Positions 37,848-47,324 are shown, counted from the first letter of the stretch. The stretch is 64,000 nucleotides of DNA from UBA10649 sp963700255 (GCA_963700255.1 CAVOWW010000004.1:1-64000), one strand, 5' to 3'. Numbers and translations are program-made. Notes: generated by a model not told the origin, from the letters alone.

Positions 37848-39125
37848 GTGACTCGCCGCATCCATCGAGCGTGGTGGGTGGCCGGAGTCACCTTCCTGGT
37901 GCTGCTCGCATCTGCGGCCTTCCGCTCGTCCGTGGGCGTGATGATCGTCCCGTTCGAGGAGGAGTTCGGCTGGAGCCGGTCGGCGACGTCGCTGGCCGTG
38001 TCGGTGAACCTGGTGCTGTACGGGCTGACAGCACCTTTCGCCGCCGCCCTGATGGAGCGATTCGGGATCCGGCGCATCGCCGCGCTCGCGCTGCTGCTCA
38101 TCTGCGCCGGCACGGGCCTGACCCTGGTGATGACGGACTCCTGGCAGCTCGTCGTGCTCTGGGGCGTCCTGGTCGGCCTTGGCACCGGCTCCACGGCGCT
38201 GGTCTTCGGTGCGCTGGTCACGAGCCGCTGGTTCGTGAAGCGGCGCGGCCTGGTCCTGGGGGTCCTCGGCGCCGCCTGGGCCACCGGCCAGCTCGTGTTC
38301 CTGCCGGTCATCGCCAGCACCATCGAGCACGGCGGCTGGCGGACAGCCTCGGCCGCCATCGCGGTGGCCTGTGCCGTCCTCATCCCGCTGGTGTGGTGGG
38401 TGGTCGCCGACCGGCCGGCCGACGTGGGGCTGCGCCCGTACGGCGCCAGCGGCGAGCTCACCGAGGCGGAGCAGGAGCGCAACGCCACCCACAGCGGATG
38501 GGCGGCCGCCCGGACGGCCGTCACCACACTCGTCGATGCGGGCCGCACCCGCGCCTTCTGGCTGCTGGCCGGGACGTTCTTCGTCTGCGGCTGGACCACC
38601 AACGGGATCATCAGCACCCACTTCGTCCCGGCGATGCACGACCACGGCATGGCGGCCACGGCCGCCGCCAGCCTGCTCGCCGTGGTCGGGCTGTTCGACA
38701 TCATCGGCACGATCGGCTCCGGCTGGCTCAGCGACCGGGTCGATCCGCGGATCCTCCTCGTCGTGTACTACGCGCTCCGAGGCGCGGCCCTGATCGCCCT
38801 GCCCCTCTTCCTCGGTCCTGACATCGACCCACCGCTGCTGGTGGTCATGGTCTTCTTCGGGCTCGACTGGGTGGCGACGGTCCCGCCGACCGCGTTGCTG
38901 TGCGGGCGCATCTTCGGACCAGAGCGTGGTCCCATCGTCTTCGGCTGGGTGTTCGCCTCGCACATGATCGGCGCCGCTGTGGCCGCCGCCGCCACAGGGA
39001 TGATCCGCGAAGCGGCTGGGGACTACGCCACCGCCTGGTTCCTCGCCGGAGGCCTGGCGCTCCTCGCGGCACTCGCGTGCCTGGCGATCCCCCGCACCTC
39101 GCAGGCCTCGATCACGTCCTCCTGA
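37848..39125 (+). CDS. MFS transporter
   Basis: This 425-residue membrane protein has twelve hydrophobic segments, starting WWVAGVTFLVLLASAAFRSSVGVM. The loop 2-3 signature is replaced by the form AALMERFGIRRIAALALLL. The substrate is unknown; the pattern suits the monocarboxylate/oxalate-like MFS group. The GTG is taken because of the leaderless promoter. It stands alone with no regulator beside it. Confidence 0.85.
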   Translation: MTRRIHRAWWVAGVTFLVLLASAAFRSSVGVMIVPFEEEFGWSRSATSLAVSVNLVLYGLTAPFAAALMERFGIRRIAALALLLICAGTGLTLVMTDSWQLVVLWGVLVGLGTGSTALVFGALVTSRWFVKRRGLVLGVLGAAWATGQLVFLPVIASTIEHGGWRTASAAIAVACAVLIPLVWWVVADRPADVGLRPYGASGELTEAEQERNATHSGWAAARTAVTTLVDAGRTRAFWLLAGTFFVCGWTTNGIISTHFVPAMHDHGMAATAAASLLAVVGLFDIIGTIGSGWLSDRVDPRILLVVYYALRGAALIALPLFLGPDIDPPLLVVMVFFGLDWVATVPPTALLCGRIFGPERGPIVFGWVFASHMIGAAVAAAATGMIREAAGDYATAWFLAGGLALLAALACLAIPRTSQASITSS

Positions 39126-39171
39126 CCGATAGCCTCCTGATCGTCGGGCCGATACCTCCCCGGGAGGGGCA

Positions 39172-41846
39172 ATGCTGAGTCGAGTGGTGCGCGCGTCGGT
39201 ACTGGCCCTGTCCTCGGCTCTCGCCGTCGCCCTGCTCACAGGTCCTCCCGCCAGCGCGGCGGCCTGCCCGTCAGGCCAGGTCTGCATGACCGTGATCGTC
39301 GACGACCAGAACGGTTCCGTCCCCGCCGCAGGCAACACCCTCTACCTCACCCTCTTCGGCGCCGGTCAGGCGACGCTGGTCCAGCCGGGCGGCGGCACCT
39401 TCAGCCTCGGCACGAGCGTGCCGATCTCACAGCTCGCCCTGGCGGCGGGCAGCTCGGTCGGGCAGTTCACCATCCAGACGCCCCAGTCCGCGCCGATCGC
39501 AAGCGGACGCCTGTACTTCTCCGAGGCAGACCTCGGCGGCAACCAGCCGCCCGCCAATGCGCCCTTCCGCTACGACTACGTCGAGTTCACGATCACCTAC
39601 ACCTCCACGACTGATGTGGCGACCGTGAACGGCGACGTGACCGGCATCGACCAGGTCGGCATCCCGGCTCAGATGTCCTTCCAGGACAGCGCAGGCAACG
39701 TGCTCGACAACGCCGGGACGAGCAGCCCAGCGGTTCGCTCGATGGGCTGCTGGACGACATCCTCAGCACCATCACCACGAACGGGGCCAGCCTGAGTCCC
39801 GCGTGGGACGCCTCCACGATCGCCGTGCCCGTGCCCGGCACGACGCAGCGGATGAGGCTCGCCGGTCCGTCCAACATGCCCGCGGGCATCGCCGCCTATC
39901 CATCGATGCAGGAGTACGTGGCTAGCCTGGCTACGAAGACGGTGACGATCTCCGGGTACTTCGGGGGAAACACCAAACCGCCCCTCGCCGCCACGTACTA
40001 CGCCTACTCCGGCACGTTCGACTCGTCGGGCAACCTTGCGCTGTCGGGGACGCTCACGAGCGACAAGGCGGGCGCGACGCCGAACCCCAGCTACGCGACC
40101 CCGCAGACGATCTACCTGCCCGCGCGCAGCCTGTTCGACACCATGGCGCCGAACAGCTGGTGGAGCGCCGACACCTGGGGCAGTCCCAAGGCCGGCTACG
40201 GCACCGGTTTCGGCGTGTACGCGCAGAACGGCCCGTACCAGCTGGGCGGAACCGCTCCGACGACCTTCGAGACCCGGCGCAGCTCCCCCGGCGGCTCACC
40301 GACCTCGGTGGTCTCATGGGCGCTGGATTCGTCGTACATCGGCAACGGCTCGGTGTACTTCTCCAGCGTCGGCAACGACATCTACGGGTGGATCTACGGA
40401 GACCTCGTCGCGAGCCTCGCGAACGGCTTCGTCGGGCCGCTCGGCTACGCCACCTCGGCGTGGAACACCAACGGAGATGCGACCGGAGCGCCGTACGCGG
40501 CCCCCCAGCACGCGTTCGCCGCCCTTTACCCGAAGGCAGTGCCCGCCTACGCCGCATGGGACCTCTGGCAGCAGGCGGTCGCGACGACCTCGGACTCGTA
40601 CGGCGTGTCCCTCGGCGACAGGTTCGCCTTCCAGGGAGCGAAGTCGACGAGCCCGGACATGTCCACCGCGCAGGACACCGGCATCATCGAGGTCACCCTG
40701 CTTCCCCAGGACGGATGCGGGCAGCCGGTCTCACTCGAGCCCAGCCCCCAGTCCCTCGTCCTGGACGTGGCCGGTAGCGACGGCCCGAGTGAGGTCGTCG
40801 TGCTGCCGCCCGCGCAGCAGCCGCCGACAGGTGTGTTCCAGGACTTCGTCACGCTGTCCGGCGTGGGCTTCACACCTTCGTCCTTCACGATCGACCGGGC
40901 GCTGCCTGACGGCCTCGAGTTCGACACCACCACCGGACTGGTCACGGGCAGCCCGACAGTCGCGACGGCGAAGACCATCTACACGATCACCGGCACGGAC
41001 GGCCAGTCCAACGCGTCAGCATCCCTCGCCATCACCGCCGGCGACTGGGGCATCACTCCCACGGTCCAGAACGTCGATGCGGTCCGCGGTCAGGCGATCG
41101 CACCCACGGTGGCGTTCGACGCGACCGGGTTCGATGAGACGCCTGCCTACTCCGTCGAGCCTCCGTTGCCCGCAGGCCTGAGCCTGGACCCGAGCACGGG
41201 CATCGTCAGCGGGATCGCCGGGAGGACGTCGCTGCCCACGCCGTACACCGTCACCGCGAGCACCACCGACCAGACAGCGAGCGCCTCGATCGTGATCGAG
41301 GTGACCGATGACTGGGCGATCCTCCCGGCGGCGCAGCTGATCGCAGGGACAAGCGGCGAGCCCATCACCCCGAGCACCGCCTTCTCGATCCTCCCCCCGA
41401 GCGGTTCAGTCACGTCACTGGAGTTCGCGGTGACGCCCGACCTGCCCGACGGCCTCGCGCTGGACCCGACGACCGGAGTGATCTCGGGCACCCCTGCACA
41501 GCAGCAGGGCACGTCGACCTACGCCATCACCGCGACGGGCACGGACCCGACCACCGGACTGCCCACCTCCGCGCACGCCGCTGTTCAGGTCACGATCACC
41601 TCGGCCGCCCAGCCGACCCCGAGCCCCAGCTCGACCCCGACGGCAAGGCCCACACCCACGCCGACTCCCAGCCCCACGCCCACACCGAGCCCCACACCCA
41701 CACCCAGCCCGACACCGACTCCCAGCCCCACACCCACACCCAGCCCCACACCGACTCCCAGCCCCACACCCACACCCACTGCCTGCCCGACCGGCACCAT
41801 CCTGATCGTGACGGCGCTCGGGCCGCGGTGCGCCGAGATCGCCTGA
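39172..41846 (+). CDS. Secreted protein with putative Ig-like (He_PIG) repeats and PT-rich tail, frameshifted as read
   Basis: A signal peptide (SVLALSSALAVALLTGPPASAAA) starts about 890 residues. The N-terminal half has a beta-sandwich look (YDYVEFTITYTSTTDVATVNGDV, then IPAQMSFQDSAGN and TIYLPARSLFDTM) and resembles GH64/glucanase-like proteins, with no certain active site. Three putative Ig domains follow, each with the pattern LPDGLEFDTTTGLVTGSP, LPAGLSLDPSTGIVSG or LPDGLALDPTTGVISGTP. A Pro/Ser/Thr linker and a short Cys-containing end (ACPTGTILIV) close the protein. The frame shifts once near 39731 between NAGTSSPA and SLDGLLDDIL; one base restores it. There is no wall anchor. Confidence 0.75.
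41613..41779 (+). repeat. PTPTPSP coding repeat of the second secreted protein
   Basis: CCCACACCGACTCCCAGC-type units repeat with small variations, encoding (Pro-Thr-Pro-Thr-Pro-Ser)n. This is a slippage-prone region and its length should be treated with caution. Confidence 0.85.
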
Positions 41847-41958
41847 CACCCGTCCTCGTGGCGACCTGAATCCCCGACACGGCGGCATGGGACACGACAT
41901 CATTCGTTGACGCGTCGTCGCACGCACAGCCCGCCCTTCAGAGAGCAAGAGGTCCGAC

Positions 41959-43044
41959 ATGCCGCACCAGGTCAAGGGAGTCATCGCGCGCACGCAGGGC
42001 GCACCCGTCGAGGTCGTGACGATCCTGGTTCCCGACCCGGGTCCCGGCGAGGCAGTGGTCCGGGTCCTCGCCTGCGGCGTGTGCCACACCGATCTGCACT
42101 ACCGCGAGGGTGGCATCAGCCAGGACTTCCCCTTCCTGCTCGGCCATGAGGCCTCCGGCATCGTCGAGGAGGTCGGCGAAGGTGTCACCGACGTGGCACC
42201 GGGAGACTTCGTGATCCTCAACTGGCGTGCGGTGTGCGGCAACTGCCGGGCCTGCCTGCGCGGGCGGCCGCAGTACTGCTTCGCCACGCACAACGCCTCG
42301 CAGCGCATGCGCCTCGAGGACGGCACCGAGCTGTCTCCCGCCCTCGGGATCGGGGCGTTCGTCGAGAAGACACTGGTCCACGCGGGCCAGTGCACCAAGG
42401 TCGATCCGGCAGCCGCACCTGCCGTGGCCGGCCTGCTGGGCTGCGGGGTCATGGCCGGCCTCGGTGCTGCCCTCAACACGGGTGGGGTCACTCGCGGCGA
42501 CAGCGTCGCGGTCATCGGGTGCGGCGGCGTGGGAGCGGCGGCCGTGGCCGGGGCCAACCTCGCCGGGGCGACGCGGATCATCGCGATCGACGTCGACCCA
42601 CGGAAGCTCGAGACGGCCACCAGCTTCGGTGCCACGCACACCGTGAACGCCCGTGACGTCGACGTCGTCGAGGCGATCCGCGAGCTGACGGGGGGCTTCG
42701 GTGCGGACGTGGTGATCGATGCCGTCGGCACTCCCCAGACCTGGACGCAGGCGTTCTACGCACGCGACCTCGCAGGCACCGCGGTGCTGGTGGGGGTGCC
42801 CACGCCGGACATGCGCATCGACCTGCCGCTCCTGGATGTCTTCGGCCGTGGCGGATCGCTGAAGTCCAGCTGGTACGGGGACTGCCTGCCCAGCCGGGAC
42901 TTCCCCCTGCTGATCGACCTCTACCTCCAGGGGCGCCTGCCCCTCGAACGCTTCGTGTCGGAGGAGATCGAGCTCGACTCTGTCGAGGCAGCCTTCACGA
43001 AGATGCATCACGGGGACGTCCTGCGATCCGTCGTGGTCCTGTGA
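41959..43044 (+). CDS. mscR: S-(hydroxymethyl)mycothiol dehydrogenase
   Basis: This 361-residue zinc alcohol dehydrogenase oxidises the formaldehyde adduct of mycothiol to S-formylmycothiol with NAD. Catalytic zinc ligands are Cys in LACGVCHTDLHYREGG and His in LLGHEASGIVEEVG. The structural zinc site is CGNCRACLRGRPQYC. The NAD fold GDSVAVIGCGGVGAAAVAG and SSWYGDCLPSRDFPLLIDLY are as in M. tuberculosis Rv2259. AGAGG lies before the ATG. It is coupled to an MBL-fold hydrolase gene, the Rv2260 counterpart, supporting a formaldehyde-detoxification operon. Confidence 0.9.
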   Translation: MPHQVKGVIARTQGAPVEVVTILVPDPGPGEAVVRVLACGVCHTDLHYREGGISQDFPFLLGHEASGIVEEVGEGVTDVAPGDFVILNWRAVCGNCRACLRGRPQYCFATHNASQRMRLEDGTELSPALGIGAFVEKTLVHAGQCTKVDPAAAPAVAGLLGCGVMAGLGAALNTGGVTRGDSVAVIGCGGVGAAAVAGANLAGATRIIAIDVDPRKLETATSFGATHTVNARDVDVVEAIRELTGGFGADVVIDAVGTPQTWTQAFYARDLAGTAVLVGVPTPDMRIDLPLLDVFGRGGSLKSSWYGDCLPSRDFPLLIDLYLQGRLPLERFVSEEIELDSVEAAFTKMHHGDVLRSVVVL

Positions 43045-43673
43045 TGTCGGCGCGCATCGACCATGCGGTGACGTCCGGCACGTTCTCGCTCGACGGCGAG
43101 ACCTACGACGTCGACAACAACGTGTGGGTGGTCGGCAACGACGACGAGTGCATCGTCATCGATGCACCGCACGATGCCGACGCGATTCTCGACCTCGTGG
43201 CGGGCCGCCGAGTGGTCGCCATCGTGTGCACGCACGCTCATGACGACCACGTGCGCATGGCACCGCAGGTAGCCGACGCGACGGGGGCACCCATGCTGCT
43301 GCACCCGGACGATGCTCCCGTGTGGATGCTCACGCACCCGGAGCGGCAGCCTGACGGGACCCTCGAGGACGGGCAGGTGCTCGAGGTGGGAGGCACCGAG
43401 ATCCGCGTGATCCACACGCCGGGGCATGCTCCGGGCGGGTGCTGTCTCTACGTCCCCGACCTCGGCGTCGTGTTCAGCGGCGACACCCTGTTCGCCGGCG
43501 GGCCGGGCGCGACGGGTCGCTCGTTCAGCGACTTCGCCACCCTGGTCGCGTCGATCCGAGCGGGCCTGCTGACGCTGCCGGACGAGACCGTCGTGCACAC
43601 GGGCCACGGCGAGTCCACGACGATCGGTGACGCAGCGGCCCATATCGACGAGTGGGAGGCGCGCGGCGCCTAG
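43041..43673 (+). CDS. MBL-fold metallo-hydrolase of the mycothiol formaldehyde pathway
   Basis: This 210-residue metallo-beta-lactamase-fold protein has metal ligands in THAHDDHVR (HxHxDH), HTPGHAPGGCC and FSGDTLFAGGPGATG, plus a final His in VHTGHGEST. The GTG overlaps the dehydrogenase stop by 4 nt; an ATG one codon later is also possible. Its place after mscR and likeness to Rv2260 suggest that it hydrolyses S-formylmycothiol to formate and mycothiol, a glyoxalase-II-like reaction. That step is inferred from context. Confidence 0.85.
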   Translation: MMSARIDHAVTSGTFSLDGETYDVDNNVWVVGNDDECIVIDAPHDADAILDLVAGRRVVAIVCTHAHDDHVRMAPQVADATGAPMLLHPDDAPVWMLTHPERQPDGTLEDGQVLEVGGTEIRVIHTPGHAPGGCCLYVPDLGVVFSGDTLFAGGPGATGRSFSDFATLVASIRAGLLTLPDETVVHTGHGESTTIGDAAAHIDEWEARGA

Positions 43674-43703
43674 CGCGGGGCGGTCCGGTGCCGGCGACTC
43701 GGG

Positions 43704-43874
43704 TCAGCCGATCGACTGCATCCCGAAACCGGTGGGCATGTACGTACCGACTCGACCGCAGCGACGGCACTCGTCGTACCGCTCCCCAGCGTCGTTGTTC
43801 CTGATGACCCAGCTGTGAAACCCGAGCAGGCATCGAACGGAGCGACGCCGATGATCCGGAACGGTGGGTGGCAT
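43704..43874 (-). CDS. Small zinc-ribbon-like protein
   Basis: This 56-residue protein reads CLLGFHSWVIRNNDAGERY then DECRRCGRVGTYMPTG, with a CRRCG pair and an earlier Cys. This is the layout of short actinobacterial zinc-ribbon proteins (the RCLLGFH.W pattern). The ATG encoding MPPTVPDH is preceded by GGAGG at good spacing; the longer upstream frame is not needed. It lies between the formaldehyde operon and the tRNA gene. Its function is unknown. Confidence 0.6.
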   Translation of the reverse strand: MPPTVPDHRRRSVRCLLGFHSWVIRNNDAGERYDECRRCGRVGTYMPTGFGMQSIG

Positions 43875-44146
43875 GGTGGCACCTCCAGCCAGAAGTCCAT
43901 GCGAAGGGGACGCCTTCAGTTTAGCCCCGCTAGCACATCGCATCAGCGCCCGCTTCGTGGGAGGTGCCCTTCGGTTCGCGGTGCGCGTCATCCCTTCCGC
44001 GAGCACCTCAGCGGAGATCCCGGGCCTGGCCCTGCCTTGCATCGCCCATAACGTAGGCACCGTCTCGGGAGGGCTCGAGCACCCGGCGCCCGACGGGACG
44101 GTCCGTGTCGTCGCGGCGAGGTCGTGGCGCAAGAATGGGTCCGTCA

Positions 44147-44219
44147 GCGCCCGTAGCTCAACGGATAGAGCAACCGGTTTCTACCCGGTCGGTTGGGGGT
44201 TCGAGTCCCTCCGGGCGCA
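44147..44219 (+). tRNA. tRNA-Arg (anticodon UCU)
   Basis: A 73-nt cloverleaf folds: acceptor GCGCCCG with CGGGCGC, D arm GCTC/GAGC, anticodon stem ACCGG/CCGGT around loop TTTCTAC (anticodon TCT, decoding AGA), T arm GGGGG/CCCTC with loop TTCGAGT, and discriminator A. CCA is not encoded. The sequence after the 3' end differs from the surroundings, and a 37-bp copy of the 3' half lies 1.87 kb to the right, marking an integration site. Confidence 0.95.
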
Positions 44220-44221
44220 CT
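44185..44221 (+). repeat. attL-like repeat: 3' part of tRNA-Arg
   Basis: From CCGGTCGGTTGGGGGTTCGA to GGGCGCACT, 37 bases spanning the anticodon-stem end, T arm and acceptor 3' strand are identical to 46055-46091. This is the usual crossover sequence of tyrosine-recombinase elements using a tRNA 3' end. The tRNA itself stays intact. Confidence 0.85.
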
Positions 44222-45806
44222 AATTGCGTGTTTGGTTCCGCCTGATGCGTGAGGTTGTGGCATCGTGCTGTCGGGTGACGTGGCTTCGCCTGATGCGTGA
44301 CGGTGGCTTCGCCTGATCCGTGACACTCCTGAGCATGCTTGTGGAGCCTGAGTGTCGTGGAGCAGAGGTGTCAGGCCGGACTTTTCGCACACAGCGACCG
44401 TTGCCAAGTAAGGTCCACTCCTTATGGATCATCGCTAGCCTGCCTGGAACTCGTCGATGTTGAAGCCGTTGGCGAGATCCCATGGTCGATCAAGGCGACT
44501 GTGACGTGGCCACTGCTCGTGGCGGCGGGTGTCCTGGTGCCCGTGCGGTCCCGGCCGCGTGCATCGCCGGCCACGAGTTCGGTCACGTTCCGCGAGCAAC
44601 GGGTACCGTCGCCTCGGTGAACGTCAGCTCGGACTGCGTGGCGACCGGTCCCAGTCGCCGTAGCGATGTCACTATGTGCATCGTGGACCTGTTGGGTGTC
44701 TCACCCTGCCGGTTGACAGTACGCACTTCACCGTCTGGCACGGCGTGTCCGTGGCATTCATTCGGTGCTTCCACCCCGCGGTGCCGCATCGATGACGCTT
44801 GCAATTGGCGGTGTCCCGATCGCCTCAGCCGGCGTCTGGCTCGAGCAGTGGCTTCGTCAGGGTAACCCGGACGGCGAGCCGGGCGAAGCAGTGACGGACA
44901 GACGTCACCCGGCGCGCTCGTAGGTGTAGTCGAACATGACCGTGCAGCCAGTCGGTTGCGAGTCGCGCCACCGTTTCAGCGAGCATGGGCCCTTGGCGAA
45001 CCAGTCGAGGTCCGTGCCATCGCCCTCAGTTCCATCCCGGACCGTAGTCTGTCGTGCTCACCCCGGTGGATCGGTCACGGACGGGGGATACGTCGGACAT
45101 GCGCGGTGTCGAGCTTGGCATCGGTGGCCAGCGTTGATGGTCGTCCTCCGGCGCCGGAAGCGGCTGGGGCGGTGCGCCAGCCCCGGCATGCGCAGTCGCG
45201 GTGGCGGGCTCCGCGAGCCCGGATCACAGCAGATCGCCACCGATCGGCGAGAGCCAGGTCGCGATGCGGAGTACCAGTCATGGCGTCCTCGCGTCTCCGG
45301 GAGCCGTGAGCGGAGAGTCTCGGGCAGCCGCGCCGCGACACAGTGACGTGAGCCTTCACCTGAGCGAACCGCCAGCGTGACCGCCAAGGTCACGGCTGGC
45401 GCCACCACCAGCATCGGACGTGCCGAGGCGCGATTGCACCGTTGCATCGAGTGGTGCTGAAGAGGGCAAAGGCCCCTCAGGGAGCCACGTCGTCCAACAG
45501 GGGGCACCACGACGGGTCCACTGGCCCGCTGAAGTCAATCGGGCGCAACCTGACCGCCCTACCTTGGCGCGGCCAAGGGCGATCACGAGCACCCGTGGCG
45601 CTACGATGTGCACCGCGAGCAGGATCCCGCCGGGGAGGCTGCGGGAGGTGTACGGGTCGGCAATGCCGATGACCGAGCAGCAGTTGCGTGACTCCACCCG
45701 AAGAAGTGGCGATGGTCGCCTGCTGAAAGCGACTGCATCGGTCACGACAGGGGTCGAACGCACGGGCCGATCAGAACGGGCGCAAGAGGTTCACGCAATT
45801 TGCTGA
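44222..45806. other. Degenerate inserted segment without a convincing gene
   Basis: About 1.6 kb between the tRNA gene and the recombinase remnant holds only short overlapping frames without codon bias, ribosome-binding sites or recognisable domains. Base composition is visibly less G+C-rich than the flanking chromosome. The direct repeats noted separately are the only clear structure. I read it as eroded mobile-element DNA. Confidence 0.5.
44235..44326 (+). repeat. Three direct repeats beside the tRNA (arm-type or terminal repeats)
   Basis: Two consecutive 23-bp units (44281-44303 and 44304-44326) start TGGCTTCGCCTGAT(G/C)CGTGAC. A third, less exact copy lies at 44235-44257 (TTCCGCCTGATGCGTGAG). 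Clustered direct repeats immediately inside attL look like integrase arm-binding sites. They could also be the multiple terminal repeats of an IS21-type element. Confidence 0.55.
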
Positions 45807-45962
45807 CGCGGCAACCCTGGTGGGACTCCTCACTCGCTCGACCACGCCTACGCCGCGCTGATGCTGGACGAGGGTGTGCCGATGCCTGTGCTGGCCGACA
45901 AGGCTGGGGCTGCCACCGCTGTGGAGCGTGTGCTCTTGGTAGGTAGCAATCCGTGTAGCAGT
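45807..45962 (+). pseudogene. Tyrosine recombinase (integrase) C-terminal remnant
   Basis: After an in-frame stop, the frame reads TPHSLDHAYAALMLDEGVPM and PVLADKAGAATAVERV. This aligns with the phage-integrase pattern TPHxLRHTxATxLLxxGVxxxVxxxxLGHxxxxTT. The Arg of HxLRH is Asp here, and the GH pair of LGHSS is lost, so it would be inactive. The rest of the enzyme is missing. It lies just inside attR, the normal place for an integrase. Confidence 0.55.
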
Positions 45963-46054
45963 ACCTGCGAACGTCTCCTGACGCTACCCAATCGGTTCCC
46001 TGACGCTGAGAGGGCGGCCATCCGGGGACGTCGGGAACTCTTCAGATCGAGAAT

Positions 46055-46091
46055 CCGGTCGGTTGGGGGTTCGAGTCCCTCCGGGCGCACT
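46055..46091 (+). repeat. attR-like repeat: duplicated tRNA-Arg 3' end
   Basis: This copy is identical over 37 bases to the 3' end of the tRNA-Arg gene at 44185-44221. Sequence on either side differs from the tRNA gene. It marks the right edge of the 1.87-kb inserted segment, or of one of its generations. The short distance suggests a deletion remnant of a larger element. Confidence 0.85.
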
Positions 46092-46137
46092 CTCCTCGTG
46101 AACCCGTATCTCGTCCGGCTCGAGAACGAGTCCCGCG

Positions 46138-46304
46138 CCATGATGATTCTGTGCCCTAGATGCCCCGCAATAGCCCGGGAATGGCGGGCGGGTATCGCTT
46201 GCGACAACGCCGAGTGCATCGGCTGCCGATGTGAGTCCCGGATGCAAGTACGTCGTGGGCAGGGTGTTCCTGAACGCGTTCTACGGCCCGGCGACTATCC
46301 CTGA
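46138..46304 (+). CDS. Small cysteine-rich ORF (possible zinc ribbon)
   Basis: A 54-residue frame starting MMILCPRCPAIAREWRAG contains six cysteines as CPRC and CDNAECIGCRC. This spacing is like a zinc-binding pair of knuckles. There is no strong ribosome-binding site, and it sits just outside the attR repeat in a region of mixed composition. It may be a real island gene or chance. Confidence 0.28.
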
Positions 46305-46405
46305 CAGTGGTTCGACACAGGAGACACCCCCACCATCACTGCCGGCCTTCCGACGAACGGCTCAGCCGCCACCTTCGGGGTTGGTGCCGCCGCATCGTCC
46401 GTCGG

Positions 46406-47302
46406 TCAGCGGTCGGGGAGCTGGGCGTTGGCCGGCATCGGGGGGATCTCGGCTGGTATCGCCGCCTTGGCGGTCTCGTCGGTCGGGCTCACCAGCAGGT
46501 CCTCACACTCAGGACTGTCCCGAACGGCCAGGATCTGGTCCACGTACCGCCACGTCGTCGGACCCGCCTCGCCACCGGCGTTGTTGGTGACCTGGCTCCT
46601 CGTCGGCCACAGGTACGTCTCCCCCGGAGCCACCCGACCATACGTGGAGGCATCCCATGCACCGCTCCCACCGTTGTCGGACGATGCGATCTTGGCGGTG
46701 AAGAGGATCGTCTCGTCGGAGTTGTTGGTCACGCCCGCGGTCCACTCCACCACGAACATGGCCGGGTCGTTCACCCCCTGGTCACTTCGGACATCAGTGT
46801 TGGCGACCGTGAGCGACGCCGGGGATACGGCACACTCCGCCGAGACTGGAATAGCGTCAGGGCCTGCCGCGGGAGCCTGCGCGGCGTCTGCCGCAGGCGC
46901 TGGCTGCCCGGCGGGAGCGGCAACTCCTCCGGACGTCGGTGTGGTGTCCTCGCCGCCAACGCGCCAGAACAGCAGCGCACCGGCGATGGCTGCGCTTCCC
47001 AGGAAGATCAGGATCGCGATGAGATAGGTGCGGTTGGCTCGACGACGCTGGGACCTGTAGTACTGGTCGTCGTAGACGCCATACGTGTAATCCGACTTCA
47101 GGTCTGGAGGAACGCTCTTGGGCACGTCCACGTCGATGGGGAACGGGTCGGCCTTCTCCTGCGCGTCGATCTGACTGAGCATCCTGCCGATTTCCATGCC
47201 CGCACCGGCACGGTCGTCGTCGGACAGCCCACCGGGGCCGCTCGGGCCGGAGCTCTCGGACGGGTTGAGCGGCTGTCCCTTGTCATTCGGATTCGTGGCC
47301 AT
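46406..47302 (-). CDS. Island single-pass membrane protein with a Cys-bounded extracellular domain (paralogue 1)
   Basis: This 298-residue protein has a cytoplasmic N-terminal part of about 105 residues (MATNPNDKGQPLNPSE) and one transmembrane helix (TYLIAILIFLGSAAIAGALLFW). A Pro/Ala linker follows, then an external beta-rich domain bounded by Cys in SAECAVSPASLTV and SPECEDLLV, probably disulfide-linked. The ATG follows GGAGGTG. The start region and first residues closely match the gene at 47442-48320, so they are recent paralogues. The fold recalls DUF4352-like Ig modules; the function is unknown. A TACCAT -10 box lies 22 nt before the ATG. Confidence 0.7.
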   Translation of the reverse strand: MATNPNDKGQPLNPSESSGPSGPGGLSDDDRAGAGMEIGRMLSQIDAQEKADPFPIDVDVPKSVPPDLKSDYTYGVYDDQYYRSQRRRANRTYLIAILIFLGSAAIAGALLFWRVGGEDTTPTSGGVAAPAGQPAPAADAAQAPAAGPDAIPVSAECAVSPASLTVANTDVRSDQGVNDPAMFVVEWTAGVTNNSDETILFTAKIASSDNGGSGAWDASTYGRVAPGETYLWPTRSQVTNNAGGEAGPTTWRYVDQILAVRDSPECEDLLVSPTDETAKAAIPAEIPPMPANAQLPDR

Positions 47303-47324
47303 CGCCCACCTCCACGCCACCTCC

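Noticed and set aside
44220..44483. An 87-codon minus-strand frame next to the tRNA gene
   Set aside because: It consists of repeated SRIRR segments that come from the 23-bp direct repeats, with no ribosome-binding site.
45420..45806. A 128-codon plus-strand frame upstream of the integrase remnant as integrase N-terminus
   Set aside because: No recombinase motif, wrong codon bias and Arg/Ser-rich composition; it is not in frame with the remnant in any simple way.
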